Assembly: GCF_000210075.1 (NCBI RefSeq)
Contig: NC_021017.1
Coordinates: 4,049,128-4,113,127, forward strand
Direction: 5' to 3'
From: Bacteroides xylanisolvens XB1A
GTDB lineage: Bacteria > Bacteroidota > Bacteroidia > Bacteroidales > Bacteroidaceae
DNA length: 64,000 bases
Position 1 is the first letter of the stretch, and each line of letters begins with the position of its first letter. A program made the position numbers and the translations under genes. Below, piece by piece: positions 47,301 to 57,146 of the stretch. The notes below the pieces were generated by a model, which was given only the letters and a program-made list of their open reading frames with translations, was not told where the DNA came from and ran no database searches.

Positions 47301-48749
47301 ATCCTCACATGCAGAATAGATATTTATATCATAATACTTTTTGCTTTTCTGTTTTGTTAGTTTATTATCGTAGATATATAATCCGCCTGCACGCGTTGTT
47401 ATCCATACTTCGTCATCTTGCATGTGGGATATGAAGCGGATGGCATTTGCCCTGTCGATATTTAATTCACCTTCGGGATATACTTTTGCAGCCCCTTTAT
47501 TTATGATTTCAATTTGGGATATACCGGAATATTCGCTACTTGTCCATAAATTGCCCGAGTGATCTTCTATTATATATTGAAGATAGTTTGAGGCGATGGG
47601 ATTTGTATGATTGGCGGTTGCGGTAAAATGTTCCAGTTCTTTAGTAGTAGGATTATAGGCAAAAAGTCCGTTCCCATAAGTCGTTATCCATATAATGTCT
47701 CTGGAGTCATGATAGACATGATAGCGTTCGTAATCAATGAAATATGGAAGCTTTGACGATCTTACATCAATCTTTTTGACACTACCGGATTCTTTTTGAA
47801 TATAGTTAATGTATCCAGTCTGATTATGAACCCAGTAGTTGTTGCGGTTATCTTTCACTACCAATCCATTACGGATATTGAGCTCTTCCGGAGCAATTCT
47901 GGTTGTATTGGTCTTGGGATTGAATAAGATTCCGCCTTGTTTGGTAAATAACAGCCATTCGTTACGTAATACAATATTGCCTGTTAGCAAAAAATCAGTT
48001 GATGTGGCAGTATTGGCAACTTTCGTGAGGTGCTGCTGGTTGTATTTCCAAATAAATCCCTCTGATGTTATGAAATAAATAGTATTATCAATGACTGCGC
48101 TTTGAAGGAAGTAGTGAGTCGAATCTATACATTCGAGCGTGTTATCTTTAAGTAAATACAGCCCTTTTCCTGTACCAATCCAAATGGAATTTGAATCAAA
48201 TACACTAAGAAAACGTATATTGTCGGATTTTAGTTTATGGTTGTCGGTAGAATATGTTTCCGAACTGAATTTGTTGTTTTTATAAGTAATTTTCCGGCAG
48301 CCTTGCACCCTTCCCCAAAGCCATATATCCTTATTAGGGAGGATTGTGACTTCATTATAACGGTCTTTCATTTCTCCTTTGCCGGTGAAATCTACAAAAC
48401 AGTCTTTTTTCAAATCATAACAACTGATTTGTTCCGCGGAAGTTGTAATCCATAGGAATCCGTCGGAGTCTTCCTGTACACTTCTGATACGATGATCCGC
48501 TAATGACAGTTCTTCACCGCTCTGGGGACGGAAAGTAACAAATGAATTTCCATCATAACGGCTCAGGCCATTTAAAGTAGAAAACCAAATGAATCCTTTG
48601 CTGTCTTGATAGATATGCCTGATAGAATTATTGGCTAATCCGTCAGTGGCAGTCAGATTCCTAGCATGTATTTCTATGGAGGCGTTTGCCGGATATATAA
48701 TACATGTACATATAAAAAAGAAAATTGTAGCTTTAATGAAGAATCTCAT
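44391..48749 (-). CDS. Hybrid two-component system sensor-regulator (HTCS-2)
   Basis: 1452 aa from the start near 48749 (MRFFIKATIF), which opens a signal sequence ending near PANAS; in-frame ATGs up to 49001 give no sensible leader. Same order as HTCS-1: Reg_prop propellers, Y_Y_Y, single membrane helix (about 860-880), HisKA with H911 in NISHEFRTPL, HATPase (NLLSNAFKYTPSGG), receiver with D1241 in IISDVMMPGY, and AraC-type helix-turn-helix. A Glu-rich linker (SESEEEIDKEVENIEKEL) between HATPase and receiver is longer than in HTCS-1. Kinase core nearly unchanged from HTCS-1; sensor parts diverge more, suggesting a different ligand. Divergent from the third SusC operon. Confidence 0.95.
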   Translation of the reverse strand: MRFFIKATIFFFICTCIIYPANASIEIHARNLTATDGLANNSIRHIYQDSKGFIWFSTLNGLSRYDGNSFVTFRPQSGEELSLADHRIRSVQEDSDGFLWITTSAEQISCYDLKKDCFVDFTGKGEMKDRYNEVTILPNKDIWLWGRVQGCRKITYKNNKFSSETYSTDNHKLKSDNIRFLSVFDSNSIWIGTGKGLYLLKDNTLECIDSTHYFLQSAVIDNTIYFITSEGFIWKYNQQHLTKVANTATSTDFLLTGNIVLRNEWLLFTKQGGILFNPKTNTTRIAPEELNIRNGLVVKDNRNNYWVHNQTGYINYIQKESGSVKKIDVRSSKLPYFIDYERYHVYHDSRDIIWITTYGNGLFAYNPTTKELEHFTATANHTNPIASNYLQYIIEDHSGNLWTSSEYSGISQIEIINKGAAKVYPEGELNIDRANAIRFISHMQDDEVWITTRAGGLYIYDNKLTKQKSKKYYDINIYSACEDSKGNIWLGTRGKGLQVGDDQHYIHQATDTNSLAADPVFCILQDRKQRMWIGTFGGGLDLAVPKKDKYIFRHFFNKTYGQKEIRTICEDRNGWIWVGTSEGVFVFDPDRIIKDPNDFYQYNLDNHALKSNEIKSIIQDKKGRIWIAESGIGFCVANIKNDYKDISFTHYTVNDGLVHSVVQAFIEDDEGNIWVSTEYGISCFNPENKIFNNYFFSNDILGNVYTEGCAKLKDGRLAFGTNHGLIILNTKQIKNKEKILSVTFTDLKLNGISVRPADMDSPLTAALAYTDAISLKYYQSSFVIDFSTFDYPISTNTRFSYKLEGYDDDWSIPSTLNFAAYKNLPAGTYYLHVKACSVSGIWSDNEETLEIKVTPPFWATGWAFFVYILIAGIIMYFVYRTIRNINNLRNKIKVEKQLTEYKLVFFTNISHEFRTPLTLIQGALDRIHRTHNIPKEIRYSIKLMDKSTQRMLRLINQLLEFRKMQNNKLALSLEETDVIAFLYEIYLSFQDTAESKNMDFKFIPSVNSYKMYIDKGNIDKIAYNLLSNAFKYTPSGGKIEFSIYIDKQKQLLIMKVTDTGVGIPKEKRNELFKRFMQSSFSSDSIGVGLHLTHELVHVHKGNICYEENPSGGSIFIVTLPTDSSIYQSNDFLIPENAILKEEAQNHPSLSALNEENAHSESEEEIDKEVENIEKELKTELNASDQEGPLNKRKILIIEDDNDVREFLKEELTPYFEVAAEADGKNGLEYAHNNDIDLIISDVMMPGYNGFEITRKLKSDFSTSHIPIILLTALNAAESHLEGVKSGADSYITKPFSTKLLLASIFKLIEQRDKLKEKFSNDLSAKRPVMCTSDKDKEFVENLTKIVEEQLTNPEFTADDFASMMSLGRTIFYRKVRGVTGYTPKEYLRIMRMKKAAELLSTKKYTVSEVTYMVGINDPFYFSRCFKAQFGISPSSYQKRYQEGIRETEINED

Positions 48750-48902
48750 ACTTGTATAGTGATAATAATGATTGTGTTTTTTTAGATTTGCGGTAAAGAT
48801 AGATAAATAGCACGTAATTTTAAAGTTTAAATTCAGACTTTTGCATTGAATTTCTTGAATAACCTGAAAAAAAGAAAGAGGGACTATATAAGAATGTTCA
48901 GG

Positions 48903-48967
48903 TGGACAAATGTGCATGGTATATGGAGAAAAATGCATGAGCAGCTTCATGTATGCCGCTATATTTG
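48903..48967 (+). promoter_or_regulatory. Promoter with putative HTCS operator for the third SusC/SusD operon
   Basis: The 302-nt gap between HTCS-2 and SusC carries half-sites TGGACAA (48903-48909) and TGGAGAA (48924-48930), spaced 21 bp, 57 nt before TATATTTG (48960-48967). The resulting 5' leader is about 80 nt. GTG(A/G)ACA(T/A)ATGT(A/G)CATG is almost shared with the 44305-44370 site. Towards HTCS-2 only a weak TATCTTTA is seen on the minus strand. Confidence 0.75.
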
Positions 48968-49051
48968 CTGTTGAATTGATAACTGGATTTTGTATTACCA
49001 TGGTTTATGAGATTGTATAAAACTAATATTATTAAATGAAAACTAGAATGT

Positions 49052-52000
49052 ATGAAAAGCACTGTTTGTGAGATTAGCTGTTGGAGAAGAAAATATATAT
49101 TTTTCTTCTTGATGATGATTTCGGCTCTCCATTCGGTCACAGTATTTGCACAAAAACGTACCATATCCGGTACGGTGGTTGATGAACGAAATGAACCGTT
49201 GATCGGGGCAACTATTGTAGCAGAAGGGAAGTCTGGAATGACAATTACCAATGTGGATGGCAAATTTACTCTTGCAGTTCCTGATAAAGCTAAGACAATT
49301 GAGGTGTCTTATTTGGGATATGCTTCACAGACTATTTCTATTAAAGGAAAGAGTGTTTTTGCCATCAGGATGAGCGAAAATGACGTGCAAATGGACGAAG
49401 TGGTTGTAATCGGTTATGGTACAGCCAAAAGGGGGAATGTGACCGGGGCCATTGCCAAAGTTGATGCAGCGAAACTTGAAGACCGTCCGGCACCCAATCT
49501 TGCCTCTTCATTGCAGGGGCAGTTGGCGGGAGTAGAAGTACGGTCAACTAATGGTGCGCCGGGATCAGAATTACAGATTCGTGTGCGCGGAGCTGCTTCC
49601 ATTAATGCGGATGCCACTCCTTTATATGTAGTAGATGGAATTCCGATAGATGATTTGGGAAGTATCAACCCAAATGATATTCAGTCGATTGAAGTTTTGA
49701 AAGACGCTTCATCTTCTGCTATTTACGGTTCTCGTGGTGCTAATGGTGTTGTTTTGATTACAACTAAAATGGCTAATAAGGATGATAAAGTCCGGGTACA
49801 GTTTTCTGCTGCATTCAGTATCCAACAATTGGAAAAGAAAATAGATGTACTAAGCCCGGAAGAGTGGATCACTTTCCGGACTGCCTATAACAATAGTAGA
49901 TACCTTGCTGCTTTAGGAGGAAAAGGAGCTACGGCAGATGATGATTGGGATACCCGTTATGCCTTGAATGGTAATCGGGTAAACTATGAGTATATGAATG
50001 ACCCGCGATGGACACAGCCCGGTTACGGTGGATTAAGACTAATTGACTGGCAGGATGAATTTTATCGTTTGGCTCCGATGCAGAATTATCAGCTTTCTGT
50101 TTCAAATGGTAGAGGGAATACTCAATACCGGCTTTCTCTGGGATATATAGACCAGCAAGGTATTGCTATAGAGAGTGCTTACAAACGTTTGAATCTGCGG
50201 GCTAATGTGGAGACAAAATTGTATGATCGCATCACTTTAGGCGTTAATATGGCTCCGTCAATGGACTGGAAAGATGGTGGGCGTGTGGATGGCAAAGATC
50301 AGCAGGCAAATCAGGTTTTGACAATGTGTCCAGTTGCAGAGCCAGATGCTGGGATATATTCCGGTGCGGAACCTTATGCCTCTTATTTATGGTCTAGTAC
50401 AAAAATCAGCCCTATTGCTTATATGGAGCAGGTCACCAATCATATCGAAACGGCCCGGTTGAATTCTTCAGCTTTTATCAGAGTCAATATTATTGACGGA
50501 TTGAGGGCGGAAGTGAAAGGTGCGTATGATTTTACAAGCCGTCAGACTCGCACTTTTACTCCGAGTTCGGTAATTAAGAACTGGACGGATGGTGAAGGGT
50601 ATCATAGTTCTGCCAACCGTATAGATATACGGTCATCCAAATATCTGTTGCAGGCTGTATTAAATTATGATAAGAAATTAGGCAAGCATAATATTGCCGC
50701 TATGGCAGGTTATTCAATGGAAAGTTCTTCGGGAGCCACTACAAACTTGTCTGCGCAACAGTTCCCGGATAATTCACTTGAAGTTTTCAACCAAAGTGAT
50801 GAGGCTATAAAAGTTGCGTTAGCTACCTTGTCAACTCCCAATCGCTTATTATCCTATTTCGGGCGTGCCCAGTATGAATATGATAACCGTTACCTGTTGA
50901 CAGCAAGTATTCGTCGCGACGGTTCTTCACGTTTCGGAAAGAATAATCGTTGGGGGATGTTTCCTGCTGTTTCTGCTGCCTATCGAATCTCTAACGAGAA
51001 GTTTTGGCCGGAAAAGTTTGTGGTCAATCAAATGAAAATACGCGGTAGCTGGGGTATGAATGGAAATAATTCTATTTCTACTAACGCTGCTATCGGGCTG
51101 ATGGGTAGTTCCAACTATTCAATTGGTGGAAGCCTGACCAATGGTTTTGCTTCCAGTTCAATTGATAATAAAGAACTTGGATGGGAAAAGACACACAGTT
51201 GGAATGTTGGTTTGGATTTGGGATTTTTTGATAACAGGATAACTCTTGCTGCCGATTATTATGATAAAACGACTAAAGATTTATTATATCAGGTTTCTGT
51301 TCCTGGCACAATGGGATTCACACAAGCATGGGGGAATATCGGTAGTATAAAAAATAAAGGGTTTGAGATTGAACTGACTACCCAAAACTTGACAGGAAGG
51401 TTCAAGTGGACTACTTCTTTGAATATAGCTTATAATAAGAATAAGGTGTTGAGTTTGGGAGAAGATAATAGTACGGTTTTCATTGGATGGGATAAATCGA
51501 ATACACAGGTATTGATGGTTGGACAACCTTTGAGGGCATATTATATGTATGATGCTGTAGGAGTGTATCAGTATAAGGAAGATTTGAGGAAATATCCTAC
51601 AATGTCCAATTCTATCCAGGGTGATGTGAGATACCGTGATGTGAATGATGACGGTAAGATTAATGACCAGGATCGTACGTTGGTTGGTAAACCGGATCCC
51701 GATTATACTTTTGGTATGACAAATACCTTTAAATATAAAGATTTCGACCTGTCTGTATTACTGACTGGACAGACAGGGGGAATGATATATAGTCTGCTCG
51801 GTCGTGGCATGGATCGTCCGGGTATGGGAGCATCTATCAATGTATTGTCACGTTGGAAAAATATGTGGGTTTCCGAGGAACAGCCGGGTGATGGGAAAAC
51901 TCCCGGTATTAATAACTCTAATACAGGTTCACTGTACGATACCCGCTGGTTGTATAGTACCGATTTTATTAAAATTAAAAACGTAACGCTGGGCTATCGT

Positions 52001-52192
52001 ATTCCCATCAAAAATAAGAAGATAATTAATTATGCCCGTGTTTATATTTCGGGAGAAAATCTTCTGATGTGGGATAAATATGAAGGTGGTTATTCTCCGG
52101 AAGTAAATAATGACGGAAAGAATAGTGACTATGATTACGGTTCATATCCGCAGGCTAGAACTATTACTTTAGGGGTAAATGTAACATTCTAA
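49052..52192 (+). CDS. SusC-like TonB-dependent outer-membrane transporter 3
   Basis: 1046 aa. Signal peptide to about residue 34 (TVFAQ), carboxypeptidase-regulatory-like sandwich (ISGTVVDERNEPLIGATI, about 37-115), plug domain (IGYGTAKRGNVTGAIAKVD, LYVVDGIPIDDLGSINPNDIQS, about 120-235), then barrel with C-terminal ITLGVNVTF. First gene of the second large PUL operon, 12 nt before its SusD partner. It has the classical VVVIGYGTAKR TonB-plug start that the other two SusC proteins here show in altered form. Confidence 0.95.
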   Translation: MKSTVCEISCWRRKYIFFFLMMISALHSVTVFAQKRTISGTVVDERNEPLIGATIVAEGKSGMTITNVDGKFTLAVPDKAKTIEVSYLGYASQTISIKGKSVFAIRMSENDVQMDEVVVIGYGTAKRGNVTGAIAKVDAAKLEDRPAPNLASSLQGQLAGVEVRSTNGAPGSELQIRVRGAASINADATPLYVVDGIPIDDLGSINPNDIQSIEVLKDASSSAIYGSRGANGVVLITTKMANKDDKVRVQFSAAFSIQQLEKKIDVLSPEEWITFRTAYNNSRYLAALGGKGATADDDWDTRYALNGNRVNYEYMNDPRWTQPGYGGLRLIDWQDEFYRLAPMQNYQLSVSNGRGNTQYRLSLGYIDQQGIAIESAYKRLNLRANVETKLYDRITLGVNMAPSMDWKDGGRVDGKDQQANQVLTMCPVAEPDAGIYSGAEPYASYLWSSTKISPIAYMEQVTNHIETARLNSSAFIRVNIIDGLRAEVKGAYDFTSRQTRTFTPSSVIKNWTDGEGYHSSANRIDIRSSKYLLQAVLNYDKKLGKHNIAAMAGYSMESSSGATTNLSAQQFPDNSLEVFNQSDEAIKVALATLSTPNRLLSYFGRAQYEYDNRYLLTASIRRDGSSRFGKNNRWGMFPAVSAAYRISNEKFWPEKFVVNQMKIRGSWGMNGNNSISTNAAIGLMGSSNYSIGGSLTNGFASSSIDNKELGWEKTHSWNVGLDLGFFDNRITLAADYYDKTTKDLLYQVSVPGTMGFTQAWGNIGSIKNKGFEIELTTQNLTGRFKWTTSLNIAYNKNKVLSLGEDNSTVFIGWDKSNTQVLMVGQPLRAYYMYDAVGVYQYKEDLRKYPTMSNSIQGDVRYRDVNDDGKINDQDRTLVGKPDPDYTFGMTNTFKYKDFDLSVLLTGQTGGMIYSLLGRGMDRPGMGASINVLSRWKNMWVSEEQPGDGKTPGINNSNTGSLYDTRWLYSTDFIKIKNVTLGYRIPIKNKKIINYARVYISGENLLMWDKYEGGYSPEVNNDGKNSDYDYGSYPQARTITLGVNVTF

Positions 52193-52203
52193 TAAAAGAA
52201 ACT

Positions 52204-53823
52204 ATGAAACTATATCAATATATACTAAGTGGAGCTATGAGTATGGGATTGTTATTCTCTTCTTGTAGTGACTGGCTAGATGTCACTCCGGTAGATACCC
52301 GTACTACTGAAAACTTTTATACGACCCCGTCGCAAATGGAGCAAGCGTTGATAGGAGTATATAACGGACTGCTTCCGTTGTCGACTTATGCTTTACTTAT
52401 GTCAGAGGTTCGTTCGGATAATACATGGTGCGGAGAACTGAGTACGGCACAGCGTGACTATATGGACATCAGTTCTTTTAACCCTAATATATCGACCATT
52501 GCAACAGTTCGGGATGCATGGAATGACTTGTTTGAGATTGTTTCGCGTGCCAATTTGTTTTTGTCCAAGGTAGATGGGGTGAATTATACTATTGAAGGAA
52601 TAAAGGAACAACAAATAGGAGAAGCGCGTTTTTTGAGAGCATTAGCTTATTTTGATTTGGTTCGTTATTACGGGCGTGTTCCTTTGACGCTTGTTCCTCA
52701 GACTATTTCAGAAGCAATGTCGACTCCGCAGTCGGAGGCTGTAGAAATTTATGAGAAGGTTATTATTCCTGATTTGGAATATGCTGTCGGAAGCCTGACG
52801 GAGGAACCGAAGGATTATCTAGGAAGGAAATCCGCCAGTGGCCGTGCAACATTGACTGCGGCAAAGGCATTGTTAGGAAGAGTTTATCTGACAATGGCGG
52901 GATTTCCTCTGTATGATGAAACTAAAAAGGAACTCGCTAGGGAGCTTCTTGAAGAAGTAATTGATTATGCGGATGCAACCGGTAAATTTTGGGCTAAAAA
53001 TGCAAGTGAATGGCAAAGAATGTGGATAAATGAGAATGATAATAAATATCACATCTTTGAAATTCAATATATAGTCGCTAAAGATTATGGTAATCCGATG
53101 GTATTTCACTCCGTGCCTCGTTTACCTTCGAAATATGTTACTCTTGAAATGTCCGGTAATAGTATTGCTTGTGCGAAGGGGCTTGATAATTTATTGAAAG
53201 AGGAACAAGATGAAGAAGGACATTTTCTTGATGTACGGTGTCTGGCTACTATTGATACGACCAAGTTTGTGAATGATGACAATCCTAATAGTGTGACGAA
53301 ATATGCAGGTGAGGATTTCTTTATCAAATTCCTGGAACATAAAATGAAAAGAGAAGCATTGGGGTATGATGATATTAATGCGCAGATAGTGGATCGTACT
53401 TATTTCCCTCTGAATTTCCCGTTGATTCGTTTGGAAGATGTGATGTTGATGTATGCCGAGATTGTAGGTCCAACTTCAAAAGGGGTTGATATGGTCGACA
53501 GGATACGGCGGCGTGCAGGAATACCGGTATTGACAAATGCCGAAAAGGAACCGGCTGCATTCCGGGAATGTGTTGACAAGGAGAGACGGAGAGAGTTGGC
53601 TTGTGAAGGAATCCGTTGGCATGATTTGGTACGTCATAATAATCTTCAAGCTGTTCGTGATAAATTTCAGGAATATGCAGTGGATGCCAATGGTAATGTC
53701 ATACGTCCGACTTTGTTATTGTATATCCGGCAAATAAAGGATGGAACTTATCTCTATCCTATTCCCGATTCGCAGATGAAAGTGAAAGAGGGGCTGTATG
53801 TACAAAATGAAGCGTATCGTTAA
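52204..53823 (+). CDS. SusD/RagB-like surface lipoprotein 3
   Basis: 539 aa, usual length. Lipobox LFSSC (Cys21) followed by SDWLDVTPVDTRTTENFY, the typical SusD opening. RFLRALAYFDLVRYYGRVPL (about 141-160), DVMLMYAEI, ERRRELACEGIRWHDLVRH and a terminal YPIPDSQMKVKEG confirm the family. Partner of SusC 3 in oligosaccharide capture. Confidence 0.95.
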   Translation: MKLYQYILSGAMSMGLLFSSCSDWLDVTPVDTRTTENFYTTPSQMEQALIGVYNGLLPLSTYALLMSEVRSDNTWCGELSTAQRDYMDISSFNPNISTIATVRDAWNDLFEIVSRANLFLSKVDGVNYTIEGIKEQQIGEARFLRALAYFDLVRYYGRVPLTLVPQTISEAMSTPQSEAVEIYEKVIIPDLEYAVGSLTEEPKDYLGRKSASGRATLTAAKALLGRVYLTMAGFPLYDETKKELARELLEEVIDYADATGKFWAKNASEWQRMWINENDNKYHIFEIQYIVAKDYGNPMVFHSVPRLPSKYVTLEMSGNSIACAKGLDNLLKEEQDEEGHFLDVRCLATIDTTKFVNDDNPNSVTKYAGEDFFIKFLEHKMKREALGYDDINAQIVDRTYFPLNFPLIRLEDVMLMYAEIVGPTSKGVDMVDRIRRRAGIPVLTNAEKEPAAFRECVDKERRRELACEGIRWHDLVRHNNLQAVRDKFQEYAVDANGNVIRPTLLLYIRQIKDGTYLYPIPDSQMKVKEGLYVQNEAYR

Positions 53824-53861
53824 AAATTGAAGTAAATGTAATAAATATAGGATAGGAAAAT

Positions 53862-56800
53862 ATGAATAAAAGTTGTTTGATTGGTTTTCTGATGTGCTCT
53901 GCGTTCTCACTTGTTGTACAAGCAGCGACAGATGGGGCGCATATAACAAAGACAATTTCCCAAATTGAACGTAAAAAAGGGATAAAACGTACTATACAAT
54001 ATCGTCCGGATGGTAATGATTTTGTTTGTGTGAACGGCAAGAATCGCTATACTCGTGCATTGTACGGAGGTATTACAGACTTTAGGATTGAAACGAGCGA
54101 CCGGCCTGTGTTTGCTGCTTATAAGCCGAAGGATAGTAAGCATATCTGTTTTCGCTTGCAATGTGGTAATCAAAGTATAGCTCTTGATTCTTTAAAATTT
54201 TGTGAGGCCAGATACAGGGCGGGAAGGCGTACTTATCGTCTGACAGATCCTTTGTTGGGCAAAGGTGAATTAAATATCTCCGTACTGGCATTTCCTGACG
54301 CAGAAGGAGGGATATGGCGGTTTACAATGAAGGATATGCCGGAGGGGGCTCTTTTACATTGCTATATTTCAGAGATTAGAGCGAAGAATTTAAGCCGCAA
54401 TGGTGATATGGGTGCTGATCGTGCTGATAGTTTTGATGCTCCCCAACTTCCGAAAGAACAGAAACATTATAAATTGAGTTTGGATGGAACGACTGCTTAT
54501 ATTGTTGTGGAAGATCAGGAGTTACGTTTACCAGCTCTTGTTGAAGGAACTTCCCTATACGATAAGTCTGAAAAGTGGCGTTCGGAGATAGAGTCATCTC
54601 TTCAGATTTCTACTCCGGATCCCTATTTTAATCCATTGGGAGGGGCTTTGGCGGCTGCCGCTGATGGAATATGGGATGGCAAAATATGGCTTCACGGCGC
54701 TATTGGCTGGCGTTCGCAATTAAATGGCTGGCGTGCTGCTTATATCGGTGATTTTATTGGCTGGCATGATAGGGCTCGTACGCATTTCGATTCGTATGCA
54801 GCAAGTCAGGTTACGGATGTCCCTGCGACAATACCTCATCCTACACAGGATACTGCTTTACATTTGGCACGTTCGGTAAAAAAATGGGGTACCCCGCATT
54901 ACAGTAACGGGTATATTTGCCGTACTCCTTACCGAAAGGATCAAATGCATCATTATGATATGAATCTTTGCTACATTGATGAGTTGCTCTGGCATTTCAA
55001 CTGGACCGGCGATTTGGACTATGTACGTAAAATGTGGCTTGTATTGACTAGTCATCTGGCATGGGAAAAATTGAATTATGACCCTGATAATGACGGGCTG
55101 TATGATGCTTATTGCTGTATTTGGGCCAGTGATGCACTTTATTATAACAGTGGAGCTGTAACTCATTCGTCAGCGTATAACTATCGTGCTAATAAATTGG
55201 CCGCTATGCTGGCTGAAAAGATAGGGGAAGATGCTACTCCCTATGAAAAAGAGGCGGATAAGATATTGAAAGCGATGAATGAAAGGCTTTGGATAAAAGA
55301 TAAAGGGCATTGGGCCGAGTTTCAAGATTTCATGGGGCATAAGCGTTTACATGAAAGCGCTGGTTTGTGGACTATCTATCACGCGATAGATAGTGAAACA
55401 GCCGATCCTTTCCAGGCTTATCAGGCAACCCGGTATGTCGATACCTCTATTCCGCATATTCCGGTATTTGCAGATGGGTTGGATCGTGATTATGAAACAT
55501 TATCCACTACGAACTGGATGCCTTATGTGTGGAGTGTGAATAATGTGGCGTTTGCCGAGGTGATGCATACTGCGCTTGCTTTTTTTCAGGCAGGGCGTGG
55601 AGACGATGGTTTTAATTTGTTGAAAGGTTCTATTCTGGATGGGATGTACCTTGGGAAAAGTCCTGGCAATTTCGGACAAATAAGTTTGTATGATGCTGTT
55701 CGCCGGGAAACTTACCGTGATTTTGCAGACCAAATAGGTATAACATCCCGCACTTTGATACAGGGCTTGTATGGCGTTTCGCCGGATGCTCTGAATGGAA
55801 AATTGGTGATCCGCCCGGGATTTCCTATGGCGTGGGATAAGGCGTCTATGTCAATGGCTGATTTAGCTTATGAATTCTTACGTAAGGGTGATATGGATAT
55901 TTATAATGTGACACAACGTTTCAAAGAACCATTGGCCTTGACGTTGCAAGTGAATGCAGTGAAGGATAAGATCCGTTTGGTAAAGGTGAATGGAAAAGCT
56001 GTGAAATGGAAGACGGAAGAAGCTGCGAATGGGTATCCTCTGATTGTTGTTTCTGTACCGGCTGTCACCAAAGCTGAAATCGAGATTCAATGGGAAGGTA
56101 ATGTCTTACAACAGATTGCAAATGATGAAATTGTTACTACGCTGGAAGGACAGGTAGACTTGAACGCTCCTCAGGGTATTTCGTTTCTTAAAGTATATGA
56201 CCCGCAAAATGTTCTGGTAACGAAGAAGGTAAACACAACCAAGCTTTCGTCGAAAGTGAATAAAGATAAGAAAGGACATCATACTTTCTTTGTGTACACT
56301 CGTCAAGGGAATATGGAATGGTGGCAACCTGTCAATGTCTATGTCAATGTTCCTCAAGTCGTATACAATGGATTTGAAAATATTGAAACTGGTAAATGTC
56401 GTGTGGTAAACATGGATAAGCAGTTTAATTCTTCTGTAGCGGATATTTTTAAAAATGAGTATTTATCTCCACGTTCTCCTTATACAACTTTGCAGTTACC
56501 GACTCAGGGAATTGGAGAATGGTGCCATCCATTGCTGACTGCTGAAATTGATGATTCCGGCTTACGTAGCTTGGTGAAGGATAATATGTATAAAACTTCA
56601 CTTGGTATTCCTTTCCGTGTAATGAAAGAAGGTAACAATATCGCTTACACTTCTTTATGGGATAATTATCCGGATATGGTGAAGGTTCCTCTCTCTGGAA
56701 AAGCTTCCCATGCTTATTTGTTGCTTGTAGGGAGCACCAATCATATGCAGTGCCGGATAGCCAACGGAATTGTACGTGTATATTATACAGATGGAACTTC

Positions 56801-57104
56801 AGAGGTGCTGGAATTGGTAAACCCTGATAATTGGTGTCCGATTGAGCAGGACTTTTATCTGGATGATTTTGCTTTTGATGCTCCCAGACCTCGCCCGTAT
56901 CGGTTTCATTTAAAAACAGGAATCGTGAGTCGTGATTTGGGAAAGGCTTTGAAACTTCGCGGATCTGCCGACCGCAGATTTGAAGGTGGCGCCGGTGTCA
57001 TGCTGGATATTCCGTTGGACAAGAATAAGACTCTGAAAGAACTGACATTGGAAACCGTTGCTAATGATGTAGTGATTGGATTGATGAGCGTAACATTACA
57101 ATAA
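53862..57104 (+). CDS. DUF4450 family protein (intact)
   Basis: 1080 aa with signal peptide cleaved near VQAA. Intact paralogue of the broken gene at 38062-41707, lacking roughly 100 residues present in that protein between the N-terminal beta domain and the STPDPYFNPLGG motif. Middle part looks like an (alpha/alpha) barrel: GWRAAYIGDFIGWHDRARTHF, HHYDMNLCYIDELLWHFNWTGDLDY, PDNDGLYDAYCCIWASDAL, THSSAYNYRANK. C-terminal third is beta-rich. Several fully conserved Asp/Glu/His in these blocks are candidate catalytic residues. Likely a periplasmic glycoside hydrolase of the rhamnogalacturonan pathway; a rhamnosidase role is a hypothesis, since no GH78/GH106 is seen here. Confidence 0.85.
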   Translation: MNKSCLIGFLMCSAFSLVVQAATDGAHITKTISQIERKKGIKRTIQYRPDGNDFVCVNGKNRYTRALYGGITDFRIETSDRPVFAAYKPKDSKHICFRLQCGNQSIALDSLKFCEARYRAGRRTYRLTDPLLGKGELNISVLAFPDAEGGIWRFTMKDMPEGALLHCYISEIRAKNLSRNGDMGADRADSFDAPQLPKEQKHYKLSLDGTTAYIVVEDQELRLPALVEGTSLYDKSEKWRSEIESSLQISTPDPYFNPLGGALAAAADGIWDGKIWLHGAIGWRSQLNGWRAAYIGDFIGWHDRARTHFDSYAASQVTDVPATIPHPTQDTALHLARSVKKWGTPHYSNGYICRTPYRKDQMHHYDMNLCYIDELLWHFNWTGDLDYVRKMWLVLTSHLAWEKLNYDPDNDGLYDAYCCIWASDALYYNSGAVTHSSAYNYRANKLAAMLAEKIGEDATPYEKEADKILKAMNERLWIKDKGHWAEFQDFMGHKRLHESAGLWTIYHAIDSETADPFQAYQATRYVDTSIPHIPVFADGLDRDYETLSTTNWMPYVWSVNNVAFAEVMHTALAFFQAGRGDDGFNLLKGSILDGMYLGKSPGNFGQISLYDAVRRETYRDFADQIGITSRTLIQGLYGVSPDALNGKLVIRPGFPMAWDKASMSMADLAYEFLRKGDMDIYNVTQRFKEPLALTLQVNAVKDKIRLVKVNGKAVKWKTEEAANGYPLIVVSVPAVTKAEIEIQWEGNVLQQIANDEIVTTLEGQVDLNAPQGISFLKVYDPQNVLVTKKVNTTKLSSKVNKDKKGHHTFFVYTRQGNMEWWQPVNVYVNVPQVVYNGFENIETGKCRVVNMDKQFNSSVADIFKNEYLSPRSPYTTLQLPTQGIGEWCHPLLTAEIDDSGLRSLVKDNMYKTSLGIPFRVMKEGNNIAYTSLWDNYPDMVKVPLSGKASHAYLLLVGSTNHMQCRIANGIVRVYYTDGTSEVLELVNPDNWCPIEQDFYLDDFAFDAPRPRPYRFHLKTGIVSRDLGKALKLRGSADRRFEGGAGVMLDIPLDKNKTLKELTLETVANDVVIGLMSVTLQ

Positions 57105-57146
57105 CAGTCTTTATTCCGAAAATATAACTTGTTAAATTATAGTATT

